Source: JAFMPW01 sp040830565 (GTDB taxonomy: Bacteria > Bacteroidota > Bacteroidia > Flavobacteriales > Flavobacteriaceae). Taken from it: a stretch of DNA of 17,275 nt. Numbering within the stretch: position 1 is the first letter of the stretch; every line of letters begins with the position of its first letter. The stretch spans positions 1 to 17,275 of the forward strand of contig JBFOMC010000263.1 in assembly GCA_040830565.1 (NCBI GenBank), written 5' to 3'. Shown here in pieces: positions 5,650 through 14,668 of this stretch. The notes beneath the pieces were generated by a model. The model did no database searches and was not told where the DNA came from. It saw only the letters and a list, made by a program, of their open reading frames with translations. Made by a program: the position numbers and the translations under genes.

Positions 5650-8600
5650 AAACCCTCACTCCTTCGCTGTGACTGCTGAATTCCGGAGCATACATGCTTT
5701 GAATTGTGGTTATACCATTACTAAAATCTCCGGCATTATTCACCCTAAGATCGTATTCAAAAACAAAGACTCCCTTTGGTAAGTAATCAAAAAAGAAATT
5801 GGTACTAGCGTCCTTAGTACTTTCATAATACCCTAAACCGTCTTGCCATTTATAGCTCGAAAGTACATTTATAGGTTCTAAACCGGAGGCCCGCATATCC
5901 TTCATGTGCACAAATTCCATAGGCCTGTCTGCCCGTAGTTCAATCCGTACCCTAAGCAAATCTCCCACTTTTAGTTTGACCTGATCACTGATCGCTGTTA
6001 TTTCCTCTCCAGTCGCAGTGTTTTTCTTTAGAAAGAGTTTTTTCTTGAGTTTTAAAGGAGTTTCTGCTGAAGTAATCTTGTCCAGATCCTCAAAATACTG
6101 CCAGTACATAGCACCCCATGCAACTCCCGCACCTTGTTTGCTAAGCTCTATTTCGGCCATTTTCGGACTTATCTCATCTGTTTTCCAAGAAGTCTTAAAA
6201 TAGCCGGTTCCTGCCTCTACTTTTGTGTCTTCCAGTTTCGTAGGAGCGATCGTTTCACCCCCAATCAAAACGGTGACCGCATCATCAATAGAAAGCCAGT
6301 CGCTCCCTTGAAGTAATAATGCATAAACCGCTTCCGTAGTGGCTTTTGTGGTCTTCCACTGATTGGTTTGTTTGTTTTTCAATAACCAGATCTTAAGATT
6401 GTCTATTTCAGTGATGTTCCCATCAATTTCTGAAAAAGCCTCTATCATTAAAGCCTGAGTCTCAATTGGTGCCTGATACCAATACCATGAACTAGTATTT
6501 TCTTTCCAATACATGCCCAACTCCTCATTTGTGATACTGTTTTCCCTTAAAGATTTGAGGATCTTTGAAGCAGTTGAACTTTCACCTCTTCGATGCAAAC
6601 TGAGGCCTAAAAGTCCCTTGGTGTATAAATTTTTATTCATCCAGTATTTCTTTGCCTGTCCCAGGTAATAGGCTTCAATTTCCTTCACTTTTTTTGTGCT
6701 AGCAAAATCTTTAAAGAAACTGCGCATATAGAGGTAGTGAATTTGTGTACTAGACAAATGATCCTTATTCAGGTCTTTGGTATATTTCTTCATATGTTCG
6801 TATTCGGCCACAAACTCTCTATCTAAATAAGCGATGGCGTTGCGGACCATGTTGGTTGTACCTCTACCCCCAATACGCTCTTTGCCCAGGTCGACTCCAA
6901 GCTTTTCTAAGTGGCCCAGGCCGGTAATAATATGTTGGGTAATATACCTATTGGCCCTTCCTCCCTTAAACCAGGCCCAGGCTCCTGAACCCATTTGATT
7001 ATCGGCCAGTTTGCGTAATGCACCGGCCTGCTCATCTCTCATTTTATTTAAGTTAAAAAGTAGGGCGATGCGTTTTTTTTGTTCAGTTTCGGACTGTGCA
7101 TCCCGTAACCAGGGTGTTTCCTGAATTAGAAGCGATTTTAGCTCCTGATTCTTTTCAAGATTACTCAATAAAGCGTCAGTGTTGGCCCATTGTTCAAAAA
7201 CCTCTTGTATTCTTGGGTTTGAATTTGCGATATGAGTAGCCAAGGTATTGGCATAGTATCTGGAAAACATTTGCTCATTGCATTCGTAAGGGTACTCCAT
7301 TAAATACGGCAAAGCCTGAACCGCGTACCAGGCGGGGTTAGAGGTCATCTCCAAAGTAAGCTGATGATGTCTTAATGATGTTGAAGTATTGTCCCTGAGT
7401 TTTCCCAGAACAAATTTCTTTTGCTGATTACTACGCACCCACATGGGTAAGGTCTCCGTTACCAGCATTCTGTTGGTAAGCACGGGCAATACATTTTGTT
7501 CGCCATCGCCAAAATCTCCTGCCTTTGCAATTACTTTATACTGCACAGCCTGGACGGATTCTGGAATTTTTAGCCTCCAGCTAAGACTGCTATTACCCAG
7601 GGAATCTACGGCGAAGTCTTGCTGTACTTGGTTAGCAGACCCCAAAAGTTCTGAAGAAATATCCAAACCAGTAAGGGCATCTGTTAATTCAAGTCTCGCC
7701 TCTCCTCGTAATAATTGCTCCGTAAGATTTGCAATCTTGGTACTAAAGCTAAGCTCGTCTCCTTCCCTTAAGAATCGCGGTGGGTTGGGCAACACCATGA
7801 GTTCTTTTTGGGTTACAGTTTCCAGTGTTTGTGTGGCGCTTTCAAGAGTTTTAGTATGTGCGAGAAGCTGTATTTTCCATCTGGTAAGTGCCTCCGGACT
7901 TGTAAAACTCATGGTCACATTTCCTTCCTCATCGGTCCTGAGCTGGGGAAAGAAAAAGGCGGTTTCCTGGAGGTTTTTTCTTATTTGTACTTCGTCAAAC
8001 GTCGTTTGCGTTTCATCTCCACTGTTTTCCTCCGGAGCAAGTCCGCGCACGGCTCCTTCTAATTTTTCCTCCTTCTTGTTTCTTGGTGCAGTCTCAGCTG
8101 CAAAAGCCACATCACCTTCAACAGCAACTTCTTCCAATTCCATCTCATCAGTTGCAAACAGCATAGCATCTGGGGCTGCAGAGCGCATGAGCCTCCTATT
8201 ACCAGGGATACCTCGCCCATACCCAAAATAGAGGCCAAAGGGGTCAAAGCTGTCATAATACTGTTGTGGATAGGTATGTCTATTTGGATTGTACATGTGG
8301 GAACGAAAATATTGAGTGCCAAAACTCCGCTGCCCACTTATGCCAGCATAGGAATAATAGTTAGGCTTGTGAAGGGGATTAAAACTCCATGAATGCCCTT
8401 TAAAGGCATCCAGAGAGGCATCATACATCCCGGCCAAGACCTCGGCTGCTACTTTATCTCCCTTAGGCCCTTTGATCTTAAATGTCCAAAGCTCTTCGGT
8501 CCCCGGTTGCAGCTTATCACGAAATGTGAGTGTTTCTATCTCCAATTGGGTGCTGGGATAGGGTACGGCAATAGAAATGCTGCCCGAATAAAAAGAATTA

Positions 8601-11600
8601 TAAGCTGAGAAACTGTAGTGAACCGTAAAACCGCCCAGATCTTCTTTATGTATTGGAATATCCAAGCTGCTCTTGTTTTCACTCAAAGGGAGTACTTTAT
8701 GATCTATAATGGTCCTGTTTTTCTCTACAAGAAGCGTAACAAAAAGATCTTTCCCAGCTGAAGCGAGGGTTAGGGTGGCTTCCTCCCCAACTTTGTAAGC
8801 CGTTTTGTCTGTCTTAATGTCGAAGAGTTGATTATCCGCAAGTTGTTTGTCTTTTGAGCTAAACAGATAGGTCTGTGCTTTATCTTTTACAACTTGATTA
8901 AATTTATCACGAGTTTCCAATTCGATAATATAATTACCAGATTCCCATTTTCTGAGGTTAGTGAGGCTTATTTCTTTTGATGCTCCGGTATCAAAATTGC
9001 CTTCCCATACCTTCCTGCCTTTCTCCCATTTGCTAATTTTGTCTTCTTCGTCAAAGGCTTCATACGGAAATAACTCTTTAAACTTTTCCTTAGTGAAACT
9101 CTTATAATCCGGAGCCGGCCATGGCCTTTTTCTCAATACGTAATTAGGCGCGATAAGTTTATAGATCTTGATGGAGCCTTCAGCAGGCACAAATTCACCA
9201 TTTAGATTGGAGGTGCTTATTTTCAGTACTGCCTTTTCTTCCTTGTTCAATTGATTAGGAAGGGAAACGACAGCGGTAAGCGCATGATAACCTACCCTAA
9301 CAGTAGTTGAAGTAGATCTGGTTTCTCCATTGATATCGGTAACATCAGCGCTTATTTCGTAGGTGAAAACAGGGAGGTCTTCTTTGGAAACCGAAAGGTC
9401 CGGAATAGCTTTGAAATTTATTTCATAATTGCCAGAAGTATCTGTGATGGTCTCACCATGGGTGATTTCTTGCGGGCTGCTATTGAAATACGGCCGACTA
9501 TAATAGTACCATCTGGGAAAGTGTACAATTCGTTTTACCCTGTAAACGACTTTTGCATCCGTTATGGTACTTCCGGCATAAGCTTTGGCCTTTCCTTTGA
9601 CCACGATGTCATCATTTACCTTATAGGTCTCAGAAACCGGATCAAAACTTGTTTCAAATTTTGGTCTTTTATACTCCTCAACAGATATGCTGGTATAGCC
9701 GCTTAAGTTGAGCCCTTTTGAAGCTACCTGAATGCTGTAATTCCCGGTTAGCCCATTGTTCGGAAGCATAAACTCCCCCTTAAAAGATCCAAATTCATTG
9801 GTAATTAGTTCTTGCTCCCCTAACTGTTGTCCGTTAACATCTTTGAGGCTTACTTGCACCTTTATCCCTTCTGGGACAGTGGAATCTTCATCCGTCTTTT
9901 TAACGGCAATTCCTTTGAAATAAACTGCCTGTCCAGGCCTGTAAATGCTCCTGTCTGTAAAGAGAAAGGCCGAATAATTGGTCTTATGCAGACTTCTTGA
10001 ATTAGATCTCCTGCTGATATAATAGGTTCCGAAATGGGCTTTTTCCTTTCCTGCTGTGGCTAAAATATCTATATCTGTCCATGATGCCCCTGGTAAGGGA
10101 ACACTAACCCTTCCAGACTTATCAGTGATATACGAAGATCTGAATCGTGGTTTGTTATAGCTTTTTCTATAGTGGAGTTCCAAATTGGCCTTCGCAATGG
10201 GCTGGCCATTGTTTCGGTTAATTAGTTGAAAATTGTGAGCATTGGTAGTCCTGGATTCCAATAGTGCCAGGTTGGTTATCTGGGTATGTGCAAAAGCAAA
10301 AGATTTGCCGTCGTCCTTGGACATAGCCAGTATGATATAATCTCCGTTATCCAGATTGGGCACCAGCAATTCCGTACTGTGGTTTTGATAATCTTTTTCA
10401 TTTCTAACCTTTGCTGTCCATTGCTGGGCAAGTTTGAGGTCCTGGATATAGGGGAGTTGTTTTTCAATAGGATAAATATCATTGAGCTTTTTTAGCTGAG
10501 ATCGGGATATCTTATAGGCGCTTAGCTGAAGCTCGTCAAGATTGCGGTACTTCAATAGTATCTTAGAGGGTCTGTTGACAGGAAGATGTTGCTCTACGGC
10601 CAGCTGTAGATCTCTATTGAGAATCTCAGCTTTTAATACGCGGCATTTCGCAGCCCCAATGCTTTTTGGGAAGTCAGAAATTACCTTTTCACAAAGTTCA
10701 AGAGCTTCCTTTCGTTTCCATTGATGGTCTTTTGAAATTCCCGGCTGAAATCTATTGGCCATTTCATTGTACAACTTTGCAATTTCATAAGAATACAAGG
10801 CAGATACCTCCAGATCCTGGTAACTTGTGGCAGAGTTTCTAAGTACTTCTTCATAGAGCAACTCTTTGTTTTCAAATACGGCCTTTGAATATAAGAAGCG
10901 AAGACGTTCCAGGTCTGCATCGACCAGGGCATCCGGATATTGATCTGCCAGATGGAAACGTATCAATTCCTGATATACCCTCAGGGCCTTTAAGGGCAGG
11001 GAAGTTTCATCGGGATGGACTATCTCAAGGGAAGAATAGGGTTCAGCCTCACATAAAAAGGCCGGATCATTTATTTTAAAAATATCGGCAGGCCTGGTGA
11101 TGGCATTTTCGTCTGATTTATAAAATTCAAGGGCCCCATGAGCCAAAAGATCAAACAAGGTGGGTCTGTAGTTTTCTGAATTCTCCTGCTTGTTAAGCAA
11201 GGCATCAAATTCTGTTACCTTAATCCTTTGAAGCTTTCCAGGCTGCTCCAATGAATTTTGAAAATGAAGTTCAATTTCCTTGAATAAGGTATTGAGGTCC
11301 CAGGTTCTGAAATCCGTACTATCTACTTTTACCGAGGTTCTGGAACGGTTGTAAAATTGATATCTATTTTGCTGAAAATACTGCCAGTACAAATTAGCCA
11401 AATAACTATGGAGTACATTGCTTGCAGGGAAGGTGTTGTTAACAATTTCCTGCTTAAAATCCCGGACAATATTTAATTGTGCGTCTTCTTCAAGAATTTG
11501 CGCATATTTTGACGTATAGATGAGGGCTTTGACAATTTGGGGAGCATTTTTTTCTTTTTTGGCCTTTTCAGATATGGAACGCACCACCTTTAAAGCAGAC

Positions 11601-11728
11601 TTGGTAAGGGCCTCATTTTCCAGTTTTTGAACCTCATTCCAGAGCTCGGTATAGGAAGAATTTTGTTGTTGAGAATGAGCCATATTTGAAAAAAGCAATA
11701 CTATTAATATTGGAATTATGCGTTTCAT
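5630..11728 (-). CDS. Large secreted bacterial alpha-2-macroglobulin (thioester type)
   Basis: A giant periplasmic protein expected to trap foreign proteases through a reactive thioester. The chosen start (Met8 of a longer frame opening at 11749) gives a clean signal peptide, MKRIIPILIVLLFSNMAHS, cut before QQQ; there is no lipobox Cys. In the numbering of the longer frame (2039 aa), an alpha-helical, TPR-like N-terminal part (about 30-390) is followed by an MG2 domain near 595-690 (DRSIYRPGQAVYFKG), further MG-like beta domains to about 1130, and a Tyr/Gly-rich then acidic linker (about 1130-1250). The A2M domain is at about 1265-1360 (TSPEALTRWKIQLLAHT). The thioester domain has Cys1490 and Gln1493 in YPYECNEQ. 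The linker is a plausible bait region. Unlike the common yfhM arrangement, no penicillin-binding protein 1C gene is adjacent. The stop codon lies within a heptamer repeat. Confidence 0.93.
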   Translation of the reverse strand: MKRIIPILIVLLFSNMAHSQQQNSSYTELWNEVQKLENEALTKSALKVVRSISEKAKKEKNAPQIVKALIYTSKYAQILEEDAQLNIVRDFKQEIVNNTFPASNVLHSYLANLYWQYFQQNRYQFYNRSRTSVKVDSTDFRTWDLNTLFKEIELHFQNSLEQPGKLQRIKVTEFDALLNKQENSENYRPTLFDLLAHGALEFYKSDENAITRPADIFKINDPAFLCEAEPYSSLEIVHPDETSLPLKALRVYQELIRFHLADQYPDALVDADLERLRFLYSKAVFENKELLYEEVLRNSATSYQDLEVSALYSYEIAKLYNEMANRFQPGISKDHQWKRKEALELCEKVISDFPKSIGAAKCRVLKAEILNRDLQLAVEQHLPVNRPSKILLKYRNLDELQLSAYKISRSQLKKLNDIYPIEKQLPYIQDLKLAQQWTAKVRNEKDYQNHSTELLVPNLDNGDYIILAMSKDDGKSFAFAHTQITNLALLESRTTNAHNFQLINRNNGQPIAKANLELHYRKSYNKPRFRSSYITDKSGRVSVPLPGASWTDIDILATAGKEKAHFGTYYISRRSNSRSLHKTNYSAFLFTDRSIYRPGQAVYFKGIAVKKTDEDSTVPEGIKVQVSLKDVNGQQLGEQELITNEFGSFKGEFMLPNNGLTGNYSIQVASKGLNLSGYTSISVEEYKRPKFETSFDPVSETYKVNDDIVVKGKAKAYAGSTITDAKVVYRVKRIVHFPRWYYYSRPYFNSSPQEITHGETITDTSGNYEINFKAIPDLSVSKEDLPVFTYEISADVTDINGETRSTSTTVRVGYHALTAVVSLPNQLNKEEKAVLKISTSNLNGEFVPAEGSIKIYKLIAPNYVLRKRPWPAPDYKSFTKEKFKELFPYEAFDEEDKISKWEKGRKVWEGNFDTGASKEISLTNLRKWESGNYIIELETRDKFNQVVKDKAQTYLFSSKDKQLADNQLFDIKTDKTAYKVGEEATLTLASAGKDLFVTLLVEKNRTIIDHKVLPLSENKSSLDIPIHKEDLGGFTVHYSFSAYNSFYSGSISIAVPYPSTQLEIETLTFRDKLQPGTEELWTFKIKGPKGDKVAAEVLAGMYDASLDAFKGHSWSFNPLHKPNYYSYAGISGQRSFGTQYFRSHMYNPNRHTYPQQYYDSFDPFGLYFGYGRGIPGNRRLMRSAAPDAMLFATDEMELEEVAVEGDVAFAAETAPRNKKEEKLEGAVRGLAPEENSGDETQTTFDEVQIRKNLQETAFFFPQLRTDEEGNVTMSFTSPEALTRWKIQLLAHTKTLESATQTLETVTQKELMVLPNPPRFLREGDELSFSTKIANLTEQLLRGEARLELTDALTGLDISSELLGSANQVQQDFAVDSLGNSSLSWRLKIPESVQAVQYKVIAKAGDFGDGEQNVLPVLTNRMLVTETLPMWVRSNQQKKFVLGKLRDNTSTSLRHHQLTLEMTSNPAWYAVQALPYLMEYPYECNEQMFSRYYANTLATHIANSNPRIQEVFEQWANTDALLSNLEKNQELKSLLIQETPWLRDAQSETEQKKRIALLFNLNKMRDEQAGALRKLADNQMGSGAWAWFKGGRANRYITQHIITGLGHLEKLGVDLGKERIGGRGTTNMVRNAIAYLDREFVAEYEHMKKYTKDLNKDHLSSTQIHYLYMRSFFKDFASTKKVKEIEAYYLGQAKKYWMNKNLYTKGLLGLSLHRRGESSTASKILKSLRENSITNEELGMYWKENTSSWYWYQAPIETQALMIEAFSEIDGNITEIDNLKIWLLKNKQTNQWKTTKATTEAVYALLLQGSDWLSIDDAVTVLIGGETIAPTKLEDTKVEAGTGYFKTSWKTDEISPKMAEIELSKQGAGVAWGAMYWQYFEDLDKITSAETPLKLKKKLFLKKNTATGEEITAISDQVKLKVGDLLRVRIELRADRPMEFVHMKDMRASGLEPINVLSSYKWQDGLGYYESTKDASTNFFFDYLPKGVFVFEYDLRVNNAGDFSNGITTIQSMYAPEFSSHSEGVRVSVGSRQ

Positions 11729-11794
11729 AATGAATGGTTTCTTTCGCATCGGGTACTGAGGAAATATGCCTTCACCTCACCAAATGGAATATTA

Positions 11795-11823
11795 TAAAAT
11801 TACACAACAAAAATCTATCCAAA
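11795..11823 (-). promoter_or_regulatory. Candidate promoter of the alpha-2-macroglobulin gene
   Basis: On the minus strand, TTTG (11820-11823), 17 nt, then TAATTTTA (11795-11802), one base off the TAnnTTTG consensus. It lies about 66 nt ahead of the chosen ATG at 11728. Confidence 0.45.
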
Positions 11824-11921
11824 TAAAGTGCCAAACAATCCAAAATGAGGGAACTCCCTATTTGATTGAGTTAACCAGATGGTAACAACTTAAGTAAACA
11901 CTATTTGCCCAATAATTGTTA

Positions 11922-12707
11922 CTAAAGAGAGTGCAGGTAGCCTCCGTCTAAGGGGATGTTGGTTCCGGTAAGAAAACTTGCCTGTTCTGATGCAATAAAT
12001 GCCACCAAATAGCCATACTCTTTGGGGTCTCCAATCCTTTTCACCGCTGTAGCGTCTTCCATAGCTCTGAGAAGTTCAGACTCTGGGATTCCCATTTTTT
12101 CGGCTTTTTTGACGTTGAGTTGAGCTATGCGATCTGTATTGAAATAACCTGTAAGAACACTGTTTACGGTTATTCCCGAAACACCCACATCTATAGCCAA
12201 ACTCTTGGCCCAGGTGACTACGGCAGCTCTTATGGAATTGGATAAAACCAAATAAGACAAGGGCTCCTTTACAGATACTGAGGCTACATTGATGATCCTT
12301 CCCCATTGGTTTTTCGTCATCGCTTCCAGGGCCTTCTCCGTGGTAAAAACAACCGATTTAAAAAGGAGGTCAAAGGCCTCCTGATATTGGTCGATACTTT
12401 TTTCCAGGGCACCTCCTGCCGCCGGCCCTTGGGTGTTATTTACAAGGATGTCTATTGAATTGTTTTCGAAATAACCGTCTATGATCCTTTTATAGTTTTC
12501 AAAATCAGTGAAATCAACCACTAAATAATCGTGCTGCTGATCGGCTTTTGAAGGAAGCTCTTGAACAATGGTCTTCAGTTTATCCTCAGATCTGGACATG
12601 AGGGTTACACTCGCACCGCTTTCGGCTAATTGAATGGCGATAGCCTTTCCAATGCCTCCACTACTCCCACCTACGAGAGCTTTCTTTCCACTTAGTGATA
12701 TTTGCAT
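11922..12707 (-). CDS. SDR-family oxidoreductase with non-canonical catalytic residues
   Basis: A 261-aa Rossmann-fold protein of the short-chain dehydrogenase/reductase superfamily. The glycine-rich motif GGSSGGIG lies at residues 13-20 in place of TGxxxGIG, and NNTQG (90-94) replaces NNAG. The usual catalytic Ser is present (Ser143 in VASVS). However, aligning the region SNSIRAAV to the canonical YxxSKAAV puts Ser156 and Arg160 where the catalytic Tyr and Lys should be. This LVLSNxxRA signature marks a known ketoacyl-reductase-like SDR subgroup with imperfect tetrads. The C-terminal motif LTGTNIPLDGG is typical. It follows the cupin gene by 60 nt in the same direction, so the two are probably co-transcribed. 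The substrate is unknown, and classical SDR catalysis is doubtful. Confidence 0.9.
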   Translation of the reverse strand: MQISLSGKKALVGGSSGGIGKAIAIQLAESGASVTLMSRSEDKLKTIVQELPSKADQQHDYLVVDFTDFENYKRIIDGYFENNSIDILVNNTQGPAAGGALEKSIDQYQEAFDLLFKSVVFTTEKALEAMTKNQWGRIINVASVSVKEPLSYLVLSNSIRAAVVTWAKSLAIDVGVSGITVNSVLTGYFNTDRIAQLNVKKAEKMGIPESELLRAMEDATAVKRIGDPKEYGYLVAFIASEQASFLTGTNIPLDGGYLHSL

Positions 12708-12732
12708 CTGTTCTCTTTACTTTTTTTAGTTT

Positions 12733-12767
12733 CCATCAACCATCAACCATCAACCATCAACCATCAA
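12733..12767. repeat. Perfect heptamer array (CCATCAA)x5
   Basis: Five identical tandem units fill 35 bp directly after the cupin gene's TAG stop (12768-12770, minus strand), in the gap before the SDR gene. On the coding strand the unit is TTGATGG, which puts TGA into all three reading frames. Confidence 0.97.
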
Positions 12768-13085
12768 CTACTTATACTCTTCCCTGGCCGGACTAAAAAC
12801 GTCCATAAGTCTACAGGGAGTTAAGCCCCTGCCTCCATGAGGTGTATGGACTGGAATAAGTACAAGGTCATCGGGCACATAGACCTTTGTTTTGCCTCCT
12901 ACGGTAAATTCAAATTTACCCTCCAGTACCTGCATAATTTGCTCGTTCATATGGGAGTGCTCCGGAACAACGGCTCCTTCTTCAACATCCCAGAATGCAA
13001 TTGACATATTTTCGGCATGTACTAATTTACCGCGATAACCAGGCATTATTTCTTTAGGCCTTATATCTTTAAGTTTTATTTCCAT
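12768..13085 (-). CDS. Small single-domain cupin protein
   Basis: A 105-aa beta-barrel cupin, probably metal-binding. Motif 1 is seen at about residues 38-56 (PEHSHMNEQIMQVLEG), giving ligands His43, His45 and Glu48 or Gln49. Motif 2 (PDDLVLIPVHTPH) supplies His83. The frame is open up to 13175, but the ATG at 13083-13085 is preferred. It gives the usual length for such proteins, and the longer form would add an unrelated basic tail that runs into the mpl promoter. The gene is divergent from mpl and is followed by the SDR gene. The pair may act on one small-molecule pathway, but the substrate cannot be inferred. A TATCTTCG element at 13123-13130 (minus) is a weak promoter candidate without a -33 box. 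Confidence 0.85.
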   Translation of the reverse strand: MEIKLKDIRPKEIMPGYRGKLVHAENMSIAFWDVEEGAVVPEHSHMNEQIMQVLEGKFEFTVGGKTKVYVPDDLVLIPVHTPHGGRGLTPCRLMDVFSPAREEYK

Positions 13086-13156
13086 TTTGATATCCTTTCT
13101 TTCAATGCGTCTTGATTCTTTACGAAGATAAAAAGAATATAGAGGGCTAGGAAAGG

Positions 13157-13187
13157 TTTGGGATGCACTTTTCAATGCCTATCTTTA
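13157..13187 (+). promoter_or_regulatory. Promoter of mpl
   Basis: TTTG (13157-13160), exactly 19 nt, then TATCTTTA (13180-13187), one mismatch to the Bacteroidota TTTG-N19-TAnnTTTG consensus. The start site would fall near 13193, giving a short leader before the ATG at 13206. Confidence 0.65.
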
Positions 13188-13205
13188 GGGCCTAATTTAT
13201 TGCAA

Positions 13206-14564
13206 ATGCGCATACATTTTATTGCTATTGGTGGAAGCGCCATGCACAATCTTGCATTAGCCCTGCATCATAAGGGGTACAACATTACCGGAAGTGATGA
13301 TGTCATCTTTGAACCTTCAAAAAGTCGACTCGAAAAAAAGGGTTTACTTCCTTCAACCTTTGGCTGGTTTCCGGAAAAAATAAATGAAGAACTAGACGCC
13401 ATAATTCTCGGAATGCATGCTAAGCCCGACAATCCTGAACTATTGCGAGCCCAGGAGTTGGGATTAATGATCTATTCGTATCCTGAGTTCTTGTACGAAC
13501 AGTCAAAGTTTAAAACAAGAGTGGTGATTGGGGGAAGTCATGGGAAGACAACAATAACTTCAATGATCCTTCACGTACTTAATTACCATGGCAGGGAGGT
13601 TGATTATATGGTGGGCGCACAGTTGGAGGGTTTTGACCGCATGGTTCATCTTACTCAGGAGAATGACTTCATGGTTCTCGAAGGCGATGAGTACTTATCC
13701 TCTCCAATAGATAGAAGGCCAAAATTTCATCTGTATCAACCCAATATTGCCTTATTAAGTGGCATTGCATGGGACCATATAAACGTGTTCCCAACTATGG
13801 AGAATTATGTAGAACAGTTCAAGATATTTGTTGATAGCATAGTCAACGGCGGAAGTATTACCTACAACGAAGAGGATGTTAGGGTAAAAGAGGTGGTAGA
13901 GCAATCAGACAATACTATCAGGAAATTCCCTTATAGCACTCCGGAGTATCAGGTTGAAGATGGGCAAACGCTATTAGTAACCCCTGAAGGAGACATGCCC
14001 ATAGAGATCTTTGGAAAACACAACCTAAGCAATTTAGCCGGGGCCAAATGGATTTGCCAGCATATGGGGATAGATGAAGATGATTTTTATTTAGCTATTT
14101 CTAGCTTTAAAGGAGCTTCAAAAAGGCTGGAGAAAATTGCCGAAAGCCCAAATTGTGTTATATATAAAGATTTTGCCCATTCGCCAAGTAAAGTTGGGGC
14201 TACGACCAAAGCGGTGAAGGATCAATATCCCGACAGAAAAGTCATCGCTTGTTTAGAACTTCATACTTATAGCAGCTTTAATCCTGAATTCTTAAAAGAA
14301 TATAAGAACACTTTGGACCCGGCAGACACGGCCGCTGTTTTTTTTCTTCCTGAGTCCGTTAAGATCAAAAAGCTAAAAACCGTTTCCCCGGAGCAAATTA
14401 CCGAAGCCTTTCAGCGAAATGATTTACAGGTTTACACGGAAGCAGAACTGTTTAGCGACTTTGTCTTTGGCCAGAATTATGACAATGCCGTGCTACTGCT
14501 TATGAGTTCCGGGAACTATGGAGGATTGGATATGGATGAGGTGAGATCTCTTGCTAATACTTAA
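13206..14564 (+). CDS. mpl: UDP-N-acetylmuramate:L-alanyl-gamma-D-glutamyl-meso-diaminopimelate ligase
   Basis: A Mur ligase of murein recycling: it joins salvaged L-Ala-gamma-D-Glu-meso-DAP to UDP-MurNAc using ATP, in the cytoplasm. The N-terminal UDP-binding domain opens with MRIHFIAIGGSAMHNLA and TGSDD (28-32). The P-loop is GGSHGKTT (109-116). The central domain has GDEY (160-163), AWDH (188-191) and GKHNLSN (270-276). The C-terminal domain has KDFAHSPSK (321-329, DFAHHPT in the E. coli enzyme) and ends with LLLMSSGNYGGLD. At 452 aa it matches E. coli Mpl (about 457) and lacks features of MurC proper. The upstream ATG at 13158 is rejected, because it lies inside the promoter and adds 16 unrelated residues. 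radC begins 104 nt later on the same strand. Confidence 0.88.
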   Translation: MRIHFIAIGGSAMHNLALALHHKGYNITGSDDVIFEPSKSRLEKKGLLPSTFGWFPEKINEELDAIILGMHAKPDNPELLRAQELGLMIYSYPEFLYEQSKFKTRVVIGGSHGKTTITSMILHVLNYHGREVDYMVGAQLEGFDRMVHLTQENDFMVLEGDEYLSSPIDRRPKFHLYQPNIALLSGIAWDHINVFPTMENYVEQFKIFVDSIVNGGSITYNEEDVRVKEVVEQSDNTIRKFPYSTPEYQVEDGQTLLVTPEGDMPIEIFGKHNLSNLAGAKWICQHMGIDEDDFYLAISSFKGASKRLEKIAESPNCVIYKDFAHSPSKVGATTKAVKDQYPDRKVIACLELHTYSSFNPEFLKEYKNTLDPADTAAVFFLPESVKIKKLKTVSPEQITEAFQRNDLQVYTEAELFSDFVFGQNYDNAVLLLMSSGNYGGLDMDEVRSLANT

Positions 14565-14668
14565 TCTCCCAGATTCTTAGAGTTTCTATCTGATTTCTTC
14601 TGATCCCGCATTGCCCAATTGGCAATCAAAACCCAGCTTCTTACCAATTGATACCTTATCTTTATGAA

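Noticed and set aside
7443..8231. A 262-codon open frame on the plus strand within the A2M gene
   Set aside because: It is antisense to conserved A2M coding sequence. Its product is Ser/Val/Leu-rich with no family features, so it is a shadow of the real gene.
11870..11922. Near-palindrome GTTAACCAGATGGTAAC and the long-loop GTAACAA/TTGTTAC pair after the SDR gene
   Set aside because: The first is imperfect, and the second has a 27-nt loop and no T-tail. Neither supports an operator or terminator call.
14610..14626. ATTGCC-CAATT-GGCAAT hairpin between mpl and radC
   Set aside because: The stem is only 6 bp and neither strand has a T-tract, so it is not a convincing terminator.
14657..14664. 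TATCTTTA just before radC as a promoter -7 box
   Set aside because: It ends only 4 nt before the ATG, and no TTG lies 17-23 nt upstream, so the spacing does not suit a normal transcript.
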